Part shown: positions 1 through 8,898 of the stretch, one piece after another
Layout: each line of letters starts with the position of its first letter
How positions within the stretch are numbered: position 1 is the stretch's first letter
Origin: Anaerolineae bacterium
GTDB taxonomy: Bacteria > Chloroflexota > Anaerolineae > Aggregatilineales > Phototrophicaceae
Assembly (NCBI GenBank): GCA_022824565.1
Contig: JAJDZQ010000069.1
Location: forward strand, 1-62,533
Reading direction: 5' to 3'
Length of the DNA stretch: 62,533 nt
Program-made: the position numbers and the translations under genes
Notes under the pieces: generated by a model
The model's database searches: none
Seen by the model: the letters and a program-made list of their open reading frames with translations, nothing else
Told to the model about the DNA's origin: nothing

Positions 1-130
1 AGGCAGGGGTGTAAAGCCGGATGACCGCATGGACTTTCGGCGAGTTTGCAATAGTTGCGGACAAGTCCCAGATCATTCGCTATAAGCTGCACCCTAGTTT
101 CGCGACCTGGCTGGTTTTCTCCGCCGGCAC

Positions 131-163
131 AAAAAATATCCCCCCAATGGATATTGAGGGGAT
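131..163 (-). terminator. Rho-independent terminator of the Hsp20 gene
   Basis: On the minus strand a hairpin is followed by a run of T. The stem pairs ATCCCC (138-143) with GGGGAT (158-163), then CAAT (145-148) with ATTG (153-156), around a GGAT loop. Six A on the plus strand (131-136) give the U tract. It lies 30 bases after the Hsp20 stop codon, in the right orientation. Confidence 0.8.
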
Positions 164-192
164 CCCTATAGATTGACCGACTGCGCTTGCGG

Positions 193-633
193 TTAGCCCG
201 CGCTGCCAGATACACGGACGGGGATCTGCCGGGGGCTGTGCGCCTCGGCTTTGGGCAGGCTGATGCTCAGCACGCCATCTTCAACGCTGGCGCTCACTGC
301 GTCGCCATCGACGATGCCCGGGAAGCGCAGGCTGCGGCTGAACTTGCCAGAGCGGCGCTCGCGGATGAGCAGCTTGCTGTCTTCGCTGAGTGCTGTGCTG
401 GCGGTCTCGCCGCTGATGGTCAGCACATCTTCGTGAATGCTGACATGGATGTCATCCAGCTTGACGCCGGGCAAGTTGGCGCGCAGGGTATAGCCAGCGG
501 CGGATTCTTCGACATCCAGCGCCAGCCCAAAAGGGAGGTTGGCGAATTCGCTGCGTTCGCCCAAGAACGGACGGGCATCGTGCAGCAAGCGGTCAACCAT
601 GCGGAAGTAGGGATTGCGGGTGCGGTACAACAT
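193..633 (-). CDS. Hsp20/alpha-crystallin family small heat shock protein
   Basis: Small heat shock chaperone of 146 residues that should bind unfolding proteins in the cytoplasm without ATP. The alpha-crystallin domain spans about residues 35-135 and contains the family signature LRANLPGVKLDDI, followed by the beta-strand segment VLTISGE and the FSRSLRFP strand. A short variable N-terminus and the tail IPVRVSG fit the family. The start at 633 is chosen because AAGGAGA lies 7-8 bases upstream; the reading frame runs further upstream but without a ribosome site. A good terminator follows at 131-163 and repeated GCGCCGCATAA boxes lie upstream. The gene appears monocistronic. Confidence 0.92.
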   Translation of the reverse strand: MLYRTRNPYFRMVDRLLHDARPFLGERSEFANLPFGLALDVEESAAGYTLRANLPGVKLDDIHVSIHEDVLTISGETASTALSEDSKLLIRERRSGKFSRSLRFPGIVDGDAVSASVEDGVLSISLPKAEAHSPRQIPVRVSGSAG

Positions 634-680
634 GACTTGGTCTCCTTTTTTGCTTCTCGACAAGTATCCATAGCCTAAGC

Positions 681-735
681 GCGCCGCATAAGAGAAACAG
701 AAGCGCCGCATAAACGCTGCAAAAGAAGCGCATAA
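681..735. promoter_or_regulatory. Iterated GCGCCGCATAA boxes upstream of hsp20
   Basis: Two exact copies of GCGCCGCATAA (681-691 and 703-713) lie 22 bp apart, i.e. two helical turns, and a shortened third copy GCGCATAA is at 728-735. They lie 48-102 bp upstream of the Hsp20 start. The phased spacing suggests an operator for a heat-shock regulator, but no regulator is known to fit. The rest of the 634-948 gap holds a degenerate CTCTGTG-type repeat at about 821-840 and no gene. Confidence 0.4.
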
Positions 736-948
736 GCGGAATATTAGCGGGCGGCGGAAGGTCGCCCTCATTTCAAGAAAGATTGCAAATTGTTCTGCCG
801 CAACAAAGCAAACTCTGCGCCCTCTGTGCCGCTGTGGCAAACAAGCAATTTGCTGCGATCGCCTGTGGGCAGCGTGGCCGCCTGTTCAGTTTTGGGCGGG
901 CTGGTGCTAAGATAGCGCATGCATGAGCCGGCAAGGCAGCAGGATGGC

Positions 949-2931
949 ATGATGCGCGCGGGTGTTGATATTGGCGGCACTTTCACCGATCTCGTGCTGA
1001 GCGAAGGCGGGCGGCTTTCTATACACAAGCTGCTCAGCTCGCCTGCCCAGCCCGAGCGAGCCATGTTGGCGGGCTTGGAAGAGCTGACGCCCGGCGGCAT
1101 CGCGGCGCTGCAGCAAGTGGCGCATGGATCGACTGTCGCCACCAATGCCATTTTGGAACGCAAGGGAGCGCGGGCAGCGCTGCTGACGACTGCTGGTTTT
1201 CGTGATTTGCTTTTCATCGGGCGACAAGACCGACCCGATCTCTATGACATTCATCCGCGCATCCCGCCACCGCTAATCCCGCGCGAACGTTGCTATGAAG
1301 TGCCCGAACGGCTCGACTTCCGCGGCAACACGTTGCTGGAGTTGGATGAGGCGGCGCTGGAAAGTGTGCTGGACGTTCTGGCAGCGCAGACATGTGATGT
1401 GATTGCCGTCTGCTTCTTGTTCAGTTATGTCAATGACGCCCACGAGCAGCGGGTCAAAAAGCGAATCCTGGCGCGAGGCATCGTCCAGCACGAATGGCAG
1501 GTGGTGCTGTCATCGGAAGCGCTGCCCGAATTCCGCGAATATGAACGAGCCAGCACAGTCGCTTTGGAAGCCTATGTGAGACCGGTCATGTCGCGGTACA
1601 TCGGCGTGCTGGAATCGCGGCTGCCGGCTGCCCTGCCTTTGCGCATCATGAAGTCGGACGGCGGCGTGATGCGCGCTGACCGCGTTCGCCAGCAGGCTAT
1701 CCACACCGCCCTGAGTGGACCGGCCGCCGGTGTGATTGGCGCCTGGCATTTGGCGCGGGCTGCGGGATTCGCCAATATCATCACATTGGATATGGGCGGC
1801 ACCTCCACCGATGTCTCGCTGGTGGCAGAGCAGCCGACTCCTCGCCCCGAATCGGCAATCGACGGTTTTCCTCTGCGCGTGCGCATGCTGGATATAGAAA
1901 CGATCGGTGCGGGTGGCGGTTCCATCGGGCGCGTGGATGCCGGCGGCGCGCTGCGTGTCGGTCCAGAATCGGCCGGCGCAGACCCAGGACCAGCAGTCTA
2001 TGGACGCGGCGGCACACTGCCCACAGTCAGCGATGCCAATGCGCTGCTGGGGCGGCTGGATGCCGAGCATGTGCTGGGCGGGGCGCTGGCGCTGGACTTG
2101 CGGGCTGGTGAAAAGGCGCTGGCTGGCTTGGCGCGGCAGATCAACTTCAGCTCACTCGAAACCGCCAAGGGCGTGATTGATATCGCCACGGTCAACATCG
2201 ACCGCGCTATCCGTCGCGTATCTGTCGCTCGTGGGCACGATCCTCGTAATTTCACCCTGGTGGCATTCGGGGGCGCTGGCCCATTGCATGCTTGCGAGGC
2301 TGCGGCGCGACTGGAAATCCCGCGAGTGCTGGTGCCACCGACGCCGGGCGTCTTGTGCGCGCTTGGCTTGCTGCTGGCTGATGTGGCGGTCGACTTCAGT
2401 CGCTCGGTGATGCAGGCAGCCACAGACGAATGCCTGGCTGGCCTGGCTGGCATCCAGGCTGAGCTGCTGGAGCAGGCGCGCGTTGAACTGGAGCGCGAGG
2501 GGATTGATGAGGACGAGCGCATCTTCGCTGTTTCGCTGGATATGCGTTATCAAGGGCAAGCCTACGAGCTAACTATCCCCTACAGCGCCGCTGCCGCAGA
2601 CCACTTCCATGCAGCGCACGAAAGGGCTTATGGTCATGCCATGCGCTGGCGAACAGTTGAAATTGTCAATCTGCGAGTCGCTGGGCGCGGCAGCAACGAT
2701 AAGCCCGAATTCGCTGCGGGCGCTGCCCAGGAGCACATGCCTGCGCCTTTTGGGGAGAAGCCTTCGCCGCTTGGTGGCGCGATCAACCTGTACCAGCGCG
2801 AAAAGCTGTTGCCCGGCGCGACATTTGCGGGCGAGTCGCTGGTCTTTCAACTGGACAGCACCACCTATGTCCCAGCGGATTGGCAGGCGCGCGTCGATGG
2901 CTTGGGCAATCTGCTGCTGTCGCGCGACTGA
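949..2931 (+). CDS. hyuA: Hydantoinase/oxoprolinase subunit A (HyuA)
   Basis: ATP-dependent hydantoinase/5-oxoprolinase A subunit, about 660 residues. This subunit carries the ASKHA-type ATPase fold and normally works with HyuB to open hydantoin or 5-oxoproline rings. The first phosphate motif is VDIGGTFTD at the very N-terminus, the second is DMGGTSTDVSL near residue 290, and FGGAGPLHA follows near residue 450. Hydant_A_N, Hydantoinase_A and a C-terminal domain occur in order. The reading frame opens at 919, but AGGA at 941 favours the ATG at 949 or 952. The expected partner, HyuB, is not adjacent; it lies at 8899, six genes away. Substrate cannot be told from sequence. Confidence 0.9.
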   Translation: MMRAGVDIGGTFTDLVLSEGGRLSIHKLLSSPAQPERAMLAGLEELTPGGIAALQQVAHGSTVATNAILERKGARAALLTTAGFRDLLFIGRQDRPDLYDIHPRIPPPLIPRERCYEVPERLDFRGNTLLELDEAALESVLDVLAAQTCDVIAVCFLFSYVNDAHEQRVKKRILARGIVQHEWQVVLSSEALPEFREYERASTVALEAYVRPVMSRYIGVLESRLPAALPLRIMKSDGGVMRADRVRQQAIHTALSGPAAGVIGAWHLARAAGFANIITLDMGGTSTDVSLVAEQPTPRPESAIDGFPLRVRMLDIETIGAGGGSIGRVDAGGALRVGPESAGADPGPAVYGRGGTLPTVSDANALLGRLDAEHVLGGALALDLRAGEKALAGLARQINFSSLETAKGVIDIATVNIDRAIRRVSVARGHDPRNFTLVAFGGAGPLHACEAAARLEIPRVLVPPTPGVLCALGLLLADVAVDFSRSVMQAATDECLAGLAGIQAELLEQARVELEREGIDEDERIFAVSLDMRYQGQAYELTIPYSAAAADHFHAAHERAYGHAMRWRTVEIVNLRVAGRGSNDKPEFAAGAAQEHMPAPFGEKPSPLGGAINLYQREKLLPGATFAGESLVFQLDSTTYVPADWQARVDGLGNLLLSRD

Positions 2932-2935
2932 AAAC

Positions 2936-3415
2936 TCATGTATAGGCGACCGCGCCTTCGATCTCCACGCACATATTGAAAGGCAGCGATGCCATGCCCA
3001 CGGCCGAGCGAGCATGTGCGCCGCGCTCTGCCCCATACAGCGCCAAGATTAGATGCGAACAGCCATTTATGACGGACGGCTGTTGCGCAAAGTCGGGCGC
3101 GCAATTGACCATGCCATGCAGCCGCAGCCAGTGAGTGACGCGGTCGAGGTCGCCCAGTGTCCGTTTGAGGCTGCCCAGCATCGAAAGCCCCACCGCTTGC
3201 GCTGCCGCATAGCCAGCCTCGATGGTGACATCTGCGCCCAACTTGCCAAAAGGACCCGCCAGCGTGCCATCAACAGCCTGCGGACCATGCCCGGAAATGT
3301 AGGCGATGCCCGCGTGCAAGCGCACAAAACTGAAAGGCAGCTCGACCCCGGCCGGTGGCATGACGGACGGCGGCAGAGCCAAGCCCATTTCGGCTACTCT
3401 CGCTTCGATTTTCAT
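2936..3415 (-). CDS. RidA family (YjgF/YER057c/UK114) protein
   Basis: RidA-family protein of 159 residues. Family members hydrolyse reactive enamine/imine intermediates from amino acid metabolism or have related deaminase roles. The N-terminus contains LALPPSVMPPAG, typical of the longer RidA subgroup, followed by the GHGP turn and the strand AYISG. The C-terminal part has RSAVGMASLPFNMCVEIE, where archetypal RidA has its substrate-binding Arg and Glu. GAGG lies about 10 bases before the start. It converges with HyuA with only four bases between the stop codons. A role in clearing imines linked to hydantoin metabolism is possible but only an inference from position. Confidence 0.85.
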   Translation of the reverse strand: MKIEARVAEMGLALPPSVMPPAGVELPFSFVRLHAGIAYISGHGPQAVDGTLAGPFGKLGADVTIEAGYAAAQAVGLSMLGSLKRTLGDLDRVTHWLRLHGMVNCAPDFAQQPSVINGCSHLILALYGAERGAHARSAVGMASLPFNMCVEIEGAVAYT

Positions 3416-3545
3416 GGTTGTTTTGCCTCACTTGATTGGTCTCCCGCTACTTGTAACACAGCGCGGGCCTTCTGTGGCTGTCTTTTATCAGCAGCTTTGC
3501 CGGGCGAGGGGCATGGACTTCATGCGAAAGGGACCGCGGGGCTGC

Positions 3546-4562
3546 TCAATAGCCTTTTGCGCGATCCAGCTGGTTGAGCAAGGGACGATTGTCCAGGTAA
3601 CGGCGCAGATTCTCTTTGAAGACCAGGGCAGCTTTTTCGTGATAATCACGAGTGAAGCCAGAGATGTGCGGCGTGATGACGACATTTTCCAGCGTCCAGA
3701 GCGGGCTGGTATTGGGCAAAGGCTCTTGCTCGAAGACATCCAGCGCTGCGCCACCGATCATTCCCGCTGACAGCGAGTTGATCAACGCCTGCTCGTCAAC
3801 CACTGCCCCGCGCGCGACATTCACCAAAATGCCGCTGGGCTTCATCGCCTCGAAGACCTCGTCATTGATCAAGTGCTCGGTTTCTGTGGTGCGCGGCACG
3901 GTGACCACCAGATAATCACAATCCTTGGCCATGGAAGCGACAGTATCGGCCGGGTAGATGCGGGCGGGGATATCGCCAGTGGGGTCGCCTGTATTGGGCA
4001 GGTGGAAGGCTTTGTCTTCGGCCGTATTGCGCAGGTCGCGCTTCGAGGCCAGCACGGTCATGCCTATCGCCGCGCACAGCCGAGCCAACTCGCGCCCGAT
4101 GCTGCCATAACCGACGATACCCACAGTCTGCCGCTCCATATCGACAGGCATGAAGACTTCTGGTGAACGTTCCAGCCACTCGGCTTTGGACTGCAAATCC
4201 AAAGCCATGCGGATTTTGTAGTTGAACATCAGCATCATCATCAGGCAATAGTGCGCCATATTGGTGGCGTGGATGCCGCTGGTCGAGGTGACGATGATGT
4301 CTTCGGCTTGCATGATAGGATTGTGCAGCGCATGATTCACGCCAGCAGAATTGAGTTGGATCCAGCGCAGCTTGGGGGCTTGCTCGGGTGCGGGAAAATA
4401 GCCGGTGGTGTAGAGCACCTCGCTGCGAGCGATCGCATCGGGCAGGACCACCGGGAAGTGTCGCTCGACTTGCAAGCGCGGCGAGATCTCGCGCAGCTCA
4501 ACGAGGATATCATCGGAAAAGTCGATGGCAACTGTGACGACAATGCGCTCGGATTCGGGCAT
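3546..4562 (-). CDS. D-isomer-specific 2-hydroxyacid dehydrogenase
   Basis: NAD(P)-dependent 2-hydroxyacid dehydrogenase of 338 residues, reducing a 2-oxoacid to the D-hydroxyacid or the reverse. The Rossmann dinucleotide motif is VGYGSIGRELARL. The catalytic Arg lies in NVARGAVVDE, the Glu in DVFEQEPLP and the His in ITPHISG, in the usual order. The start at 4562 is supported by GAAGGGAG six bases upstream; the frame continues upstream without a ribosome site. It is transcribed divergently from fabI, with a shared 119-bp upstream region. The substrate (glycerate, phosphoglycerate-like or other) cannot be assigned. Confidence 0.92.
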   Translation of the reverse strand: MPESERIVVTVAIDFSDDILVELREISPRLQVERHFPVVLPDAIARSEVLYTTGYFPAPEQAPKLRWIQLNSAGVNHALHNPIMQAEDIIVTSTSGIHATNMAHYCLMMMLMFNYKIRMALDLQSKAEWLERSPEVFMPVDMERQTVGIVGYGSIGRELARLCAAIGMTVLASKRDLRNTAEDKAFHLPNTGDPTGDIPARIYPADTVASMAKDCDYLVVTVPRTTETEHLINDEVFEAMKPSGILVNVARGAVVDEQALINSLSAGMIGGAALDVFEQEPLPNTSPLWTLENVVITPHISGFTRDYHEKAALVFKENLRRYLDNRPLLNQLDRAKGY

Positions 4563-4681
4563 ATGCACTCCCTTCAGCGGGCTTAACGACTTGCGCGCCG
4601 GCATGGTAAAATCGCTGACGATATTCTCGATTCTAGTGGCAATGGCTAGTGCTGACAATAGAAACACGGGGAGAGGGCAAC

Positions 4682-5482
4682 ATGGGTATGCTGGATGGCA
4701 AGGTCGCCTTGATCTTCGGCGTCGCCAACAAGAATTCTATCGGCTGGGGGATTGCGCGCGCGCTGCATCGTGAAGGCGCAACCATCGCGCTGAGTTATGC
4801 CATGGACAAGCTGGCGCGCCGGGTCAAACCGCTGGGCGAACAGCTTGGCTGCGAGTTGATGCTGCAAGCCGATGTAGGAAATGCCGACGAGTTGGATGCC
4901 GTCTTTGCCGCGGTCGAAGAACAATATGGCAAGCTGGATGTGCTGGTGCACTCGGTGGCTTTTGCCCAGCGCGATGCCCTCAGTGGCCGTTTCGTAGACC
5001 TGCGCCGCGATGCGCTATTGAGCGCCATCGACATCAGCGCCGTCAGCTTGATCGAACTAACGCGCCGCGCCGAAGCCCTGATGCGCGAGGGTGGCAGCAT
5101 CATGAGCCTGACCTACAACGCCTCGCGAAAAGTCATCCCCAATTACAACGCCATGGCCATCGCCAAAGCCGCGCTGGAGGCAATTACCATGTACCTGGCG
5201 GCGGATGTGGGGCACAGCAAGATCCGCGTCAACGCCATCAGCGCCGGCGCAATCAAGACCCTGTCGGCAGGTGGCATTGCTGGCTTTCGCGATCTCTTGA
5301 AATACGCCGAGGTAACCTCGCCCATGAACGAACTGGTCAGCCAGGACGATGTGGGCGACTTGGCGCTATTTTTGGCATCGGATTTGTCGCGGCGCATCAC
5401 CGGCGAAGTCATTTATGTCGATGCCGGTTACAACATTATGGGATTTACCGATGTCCATGCGCTGATGAAGACGGATGCTTAG
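4682..5482 (+). CDS. fabI: Enoyl-[acyl-carrier-protein] reductase (NADH), FabI type
   Basis: SDR-type enoyl-ACP reductase of 266 residues, catalysing the last reduction in each fatty acid elongation cycle. The N-terminus has the FabI variant of the cofactor motif, FGVANKNSIGWGIA. The active-site Tyr145, Tyr155 and Lys162 fall in LTYNASRKVIPNYNAMAIAK and match E. coli FabI spacing (Tyr146/156, Lys163). The segment AIKTLSAGGI is the FabI substrate loop, and the C-terminus reads GYNIMGF. GGGGAGAGGG precedes the ATG at 4682. Its TAG stop shares bases with the TAA stop of the convergent MFS gene. Confidence 0.92.
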   Translation: MGMLDGKVALIFGVANKNSIGWGIARALHREGATIALSYAMDKLARRVKPLGEQLGCELMLQADVGNADELDAVFAAVEEQYGKLDVLVHSVAFAQRDALSGRFVDLRRDALLSAIDISAVSLIELTRRAEALMREGGSIMSLTYNASRKVIPNYNAMAIAKAALEAITMYLAADVGHSKIRVNAISAGAIKTLSAGGIAGFRDLLKYAEVTSPMNELVSQDDVGDLALFLASDLSRRITGEVIYVDAGYNIMGFTDVHALMKTDA

Positions 5483-6861
5483 TCCAGGGAAAGCGAGAAC
5501 ATCGCCGCGACCCGATCGCCCGACACCAGCTTGGCGTGGAAGCTTTCGCGCTTGACACGGCGCAGGCTCCAGACAGAAAACAGGGTGCCCAGCAAACCAA
5601 CGACAAAGACTGTTCCATAAGCAGAGGCAAGTTCCCCAGAAGTTCCTTTGGCGACCTCGAGCAGCACGCCGCCGCCAGCCACGCCGACGCCACGCGCGAT
5701 GGTAACAGAAAACGACCAGAAACCCAGAAATGTGCCGGCGCGCCCACGCGGGCTCATGTCCATCATCATGCCCAACGTGCCGATGTTCCATGCGCCCAAG
5801 CCCAAACCCAACAGCAGCAGCGAGGGCAGCACCAAGGCTTGCATGGTCAGCAACGAAGACGCGGACAAGCTTAGATAAGCCGCCGCCAACACAGCCAGCC
5901 CCAGCATCGAGGCATGGCTATGCGTGAAGCGCGCTGTACTGCGCATCAACACGAGTGTGCCAAAGGAGCTTAGGATGGCGGCTGTGCCCCAGTAGGCTGA
6001 GTAGCGGTTGGTCTGGCTGGCTTCAATCCCGAAGACTTGCCCGGCGAAGGGTTCAAGCACCGAATCCTGGAAGAACGCAAAGAGCATCGACATGGTCAGA
6101 TAGAGCAGAAAATGCCGCAAAGGCGGGCTGCGCCAGACCACCGACAGATCGGCGCGCAGGCTGCTCTGCGGGTTGTCATGCGCCGGGGCGGGCACAGCGG
6201 TCCTGCGGCGTTCTTCGCCCAGCATGGATACGATCCACAAGAGGCACAATGCCGCTGCCGCCACCAGAAACAAGGTCAACAAGGCATCGGCGCTGTATCC
6301 GAGCTCTGCGCCTGCTTGCTCTGGCAGCAGCACACTGAAGAATATGCCGCTAACCGCAAAGCCAATCAACAAAAAGGTCCATACCAAGCCGACAGCGCGC
6401 CCTCGCTGGTGCTGCGCGGCACGATCATATATCAATGCCAGGAAGGTGCTGCCAGATATGGCGTTGCCCAGGCTGAAGAGCAGAAAGCTGACAGCCAGCG
6501 CCAGCCATAGCGCCGGCGCCACCGGCTCTCCCACCGACCGTACCAACTGCGAGGTGACAAAGCCCAGCGCCAAAGTGCTCAGCACCATCATCGCCCGTCC
6601 CAGCCATATCCAGAACAAGCGCCGGTATCCGCCAATCGTATGCGTATCCGACCAGCGACCCGCCAGTACGCCCAGGGGCGCCAGGAAATAACGCAAACCT
6701 GTCAACAAACCGACCAGCGCCGCGCTGAAGCCCAAGTCTGCGACCATGACGCGGTTCCAGACGCCGGTGGTCAACACATCGGCCATGCCCGATCCCAAAT
6801 GGAAAAGAGCAATCTTCGCGTTGCGACCTACGGACAAATGCGGGGGTTGGGAGTTTGTCAT
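5479..6861 (-). CDS. PucC-like major facilitator superfamily protein
   Basis: Inner-membrane protein of 460 residues with about twelve predicted membrane segments. The N-terminal GVWNRVMVADLGFSA followed by SDTHTIGGYRR on the first cytoplasmic loop is the signature of the PucC/BCH2 branch of the MFS, known in phototrophs for light-harvesting assembly. No photosynthesis gene is visible in the window, and PucC-like proteins also occur in non-phototrophs, so the transported substrate is unknown. The stop codon overlaps that of fabI by four bases. No strong ribosome site precedes the start. Confidence 0.82.
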   Translation of the reverse strand: MTNSQPPHLSVGRNAKIALFHLGSGMADVLTTGVWNRVMVADLGFSAALVGLLTGLRYFLAPLGVLAGRWSDTHTIGGYRRLFWIWLGRAMMVLSTLALGFVTSQLVRSVGEPVAPALWLALAVSFLLFSLGNAISGSTFLALIYDRAAQHQRGRAVGLVWTFLLIGFAVSGIFFSVLLPEQAGAELGYSADALLTLFLVAAAALCLLWIVSMLGEERRRTAVPAPAHDNPQSSLRADLSVVWRSPPLRHFLLYLTMSMLFAFFQDSVLEPFAGQVFGIEASQTNRYSAYWGTAAILSSFGTLVLMRSTARFTHSHASMLGLAVLAAAYLSLSASSLLTMQALVLPSLLLLGLGLGAWNIGTLGMMMDMSPRGRAGTFLGFWSFSVTIARGVGVAGGGVLLEVAKGTSGELASAYGTVFVVGLLGTLFSVWSLRRVKRESFHAKLVSGDRVAAMFSLSLD

Positions 6862-6996
6862 CGGTGATTATGCACAGCTTGAGAGGTTATGCTGATTGGG
6901 CAATCGTAGGGCTTTCAATCAAGAGCGTCAAGTGGCGATTGCCCCAGACACAGCCGTCAAGCCGAAATCTTTGCCTGCCTTTCGCTTGCGCGTCTA

Positions 6997-7005
6997 TGCT
7001 ATACT
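6997..7005 (+). promoter_or_regulatory. Candidate extended -10 promoter of the UspA gene
   Basis: TGCTATACT matches the extended -10 consensus TGnTATAAT with one change. It lies 36 bases before the UspA start, leaving a short leader with GAGG at about 7032. No good -35 hexamer is visible, which is usual for extended -10 promoters. Confidence 0.45.
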
Positions 7006-7040
7006 ACAGGCAATGCGATACATCACAAAGCGAGGCTACA

Positions 7041-7502
7041 ATGTTTCAACATCGCCCCTTCAAGAAAATCGTCATACCCACAGATGGCTCTGCCTGGAGC
7101 GAGCGGGCCGTACCCTACGCCGTCGACTTCGCAAGGATCGGCGGGGGCGAGGTGATTCTCTTGCATGTTTTTACACCGCCTATGCACGAATTTGTCGATT
7201 CGCTCGCCATCGCAGGCGAGTATGAGCTGGCGAACCGCATCCGTGAAGAGATCAAACAGCATTTGCTCAACCTGCGCAATGAAATACGCGAGGAGGGCGT
7301 GAGCTGCCGTCTGCATATCATAGATGCGGTGGGCGTGGCGCAGCATGTCATCGAATACATCGAAGAAGAAGCAGCCGATTTGGTCGTCATGACGACGCAT
7401 GGACACTCGGGCTTGGTGCGGCTGGTTTTTGGCAGCGTCGCCAACAAGGTCATGCACGATGTGAATGTGCCGGTGCTGGTGATCCGCCCCGACCTCGAAT
7501 AG
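7041..7502 (+). CDS. Universal stress protein, UspA family
   Basis: Small cytoplasmic stress protein of 153 residues with the Usp alpha/beta fold. The N-terminus KKIVIPTDGSAWSERAV holds the first strand and the conserved Asp. The C-terminal nucleotide loop THGHSGLVRLVFGSVANKV is the common ATP-binding form of the family (T-x2-G-x9-GS), and the protein ends in VPVLVIRP. GAGG lies five bases before the ATG at 7041. Its 3' end overlaps the convergent thiamine pyrophosphokinase gene by 53 bp. Confidence 0.92.
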   Translation: MFQHRPFKKIVIPTDGSAWSERAVPYAVDFARIGGGEVILLHVFTPPMHEFVDSLAIAGEYELANRIREEIKQHLLNLRNEIREEGVSCRLHIIDAVGVAQHVIEYIEEEAADLVVMTTHGHSGLVRLVFGSVANKVMHDVNVPVLVIRPDLE

Positions 7503-8640
7503 TCGCGTTGATTTCGTCAAAGGGCGGCTGGCAGCGGGCGATCATCTGCCGCAATTCAGCCACCGCCCGCCACGCCGCAGCTCGCTCTTCTGGGGCGATC
7601 GCAAGCTGCGCGAATTCGTCTTCATCCAACAGCAGCACGCGCCCATCGGGATAGACAAACAGGTCGAGGCAGAGGTCGTCGGCCACGATTTGTTCGCCTG
7701 CCAAGCTCGGTGGCCGGGTGATATTACAATACCAGCCTTTCAACGCGCCGCTGTGCGCATCGCCAACGCGGAAGATGTTGTACCAGCGCCCGATAAAAAA
7801 CCACTCGCGGAAGTGGTCGCCCCTGCGCAACTGGATATAGCCCAGGTCGCGGTCTGCCAATTCAAATGTGGCATCGATACATACAAACTCCGCTGTCTGC
7901 TGGTGGAGGAAACCGCTATAGCGCAGTGTCTCCTGGCTGGCGGCGTCGCGTTTGATGATGGTGAAAGGGCGAGCCCGCCCGATTGTGTGCACCAGCAGCA
8001 GCAGCCCGCCGCCCAGCTCGATTTCCGCCTGCTCTGCGAGCATGACATTGCTGATTCCGCGCGCCGGACCCAGCGGCAAAGTCTCGTTGCGCAGCGCATA
8101 TTGCAATCCGCGCGTCGTGATGCCAGTCGCCGCGCCCTGCAGCGGGATGAGCGAGACCGTATCGTCAACCGCGCCGATAATTTGATGAACGCCTGCTGGC
8201 AGCAAGCGGATTACCTGCGCGCCATCGACCAGCTCGATGCGCATGGACGCCAGCATTGGCAGTGTCAAAAGCAGGATATTCGCCAAGGTCTGATCGAAGC
8301 GACCGCCCAAGCCACCCAAAATCGTGACCGACTGCACGCCCCGCTCGTGGCAGAGGTGCAGCGCCAATTCCAAATCGGTTTCATCTTTCTCGGGCGGATG
8401 CTGGATGATCTGCGCGCCAGCCGCTCCGAACGCAACGACATCAAGCGCGCTCAGCGAATCCATATCGCCGATGATGATCTGTGGCTGAAGCCCAAGCGCA
8501 CGGGCATGCAGCGCGCCGCCATCTGCGCAGACTATGGTTGCAGAGCGCTGTGTGGCCAAGACGCGCCGTACCGCTTCGCCCGGCGTAAAGATGCCGTTGG
8601 CAAAGAGCAGCGCCGATGATTGCCACTGCGGTCCTGTCAT
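7450..8640 (-). CDS. Thiamine pyrophosphokinase fused to a DUF402 domain
   Basis: Two-domain protein of 396 residues. Residues 1 to about 205 form a thiamine pyrophosphokinase, which transfers pyrophosphate from ATP to thiamine. CADGGALHARALG, IIGDMDSL, DETDLELAL and LGGLGGRFDQTLAN are the expected active-site segments in order. After a linker, residues from about 215 onward match DUF402: FREWFFIGRWYNIFRVGDAH, then WYCNITRP and LDLFVYPDGRVLLLDEDEF, a family that includes nucleoside tri/diphosphatases. Joining the two is unusual. The ATG at 8640 is chosen because the kinase domain begins immediately after it; the open frame starts with GTG at 8712. The last 53 bp overlap uspA. Confidence 0.85.
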   Translation of the reverse strand: MTGPQWQSSALLFANGIFTPGEAVRRVLATQRSATIVCADGGALHARALGLQPQIIIGDMDSLSALDVVAFGAAGAQIIQHPPEKDETDLELALHLCHERGVQSVTILGGLGGRFDQTLANILLLTLPMLASMRIELVDGAQVIRLLPAGVHQIIGAVDDTVSLIPLQGAATGITTRGLQYALRNETLPLGPARGISNVMLAEQAEIELGGGLLLLVHTIGRARPFTIIKRDAASQETLRYSGFLHQQTAEFVCIDATFELADRDLGYIQLRRGDHFREWFFIGRWYNIFRVGDAHSGALKGWYCNITRPPSLAGEQIVADDLCLDLFVYPDGRVLLLDEDEFAQLAIAPEERAAAWRAVAELRQMIARCQPPFDEINATIRGRGGSPAPAHSHRA

Positions 8641-8898
8641 CGAACTAGGCTTTCCAACTCTGTTCCACGCGCCGACTCTATATGGCTTTACGGCTGATTT
8701 CAAACGCTTCACCCAGAATTAGCGCACAACGGAGGGCGAGTCATCCCCCCGCCCCTACCAGCCTGCAAATTAGCATAGCAGCGCCCTTTTCGTATGACTG
8801 ACTTGGTCTTGCTTCTGTGGCAATAGCGGCGCTTCCCCCTGTGCCGCCGCGCTGAAACCACTATAGTATGCTGGACAGGGACGAAGAGAGGCCTGCCT

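Noticed and set aside
1..130. End of a gene entering from the left
   Set aside because: A short plus-strand frame to about 108 is open, but it has no recognisable motif and is too short to support.
5479..6861. Evidence of phototrophy from the PucC-like gene
   Set aside because: No pigment or reaction-centre gene is in the window, and PucC-like transporters occur in non-phototrophs.
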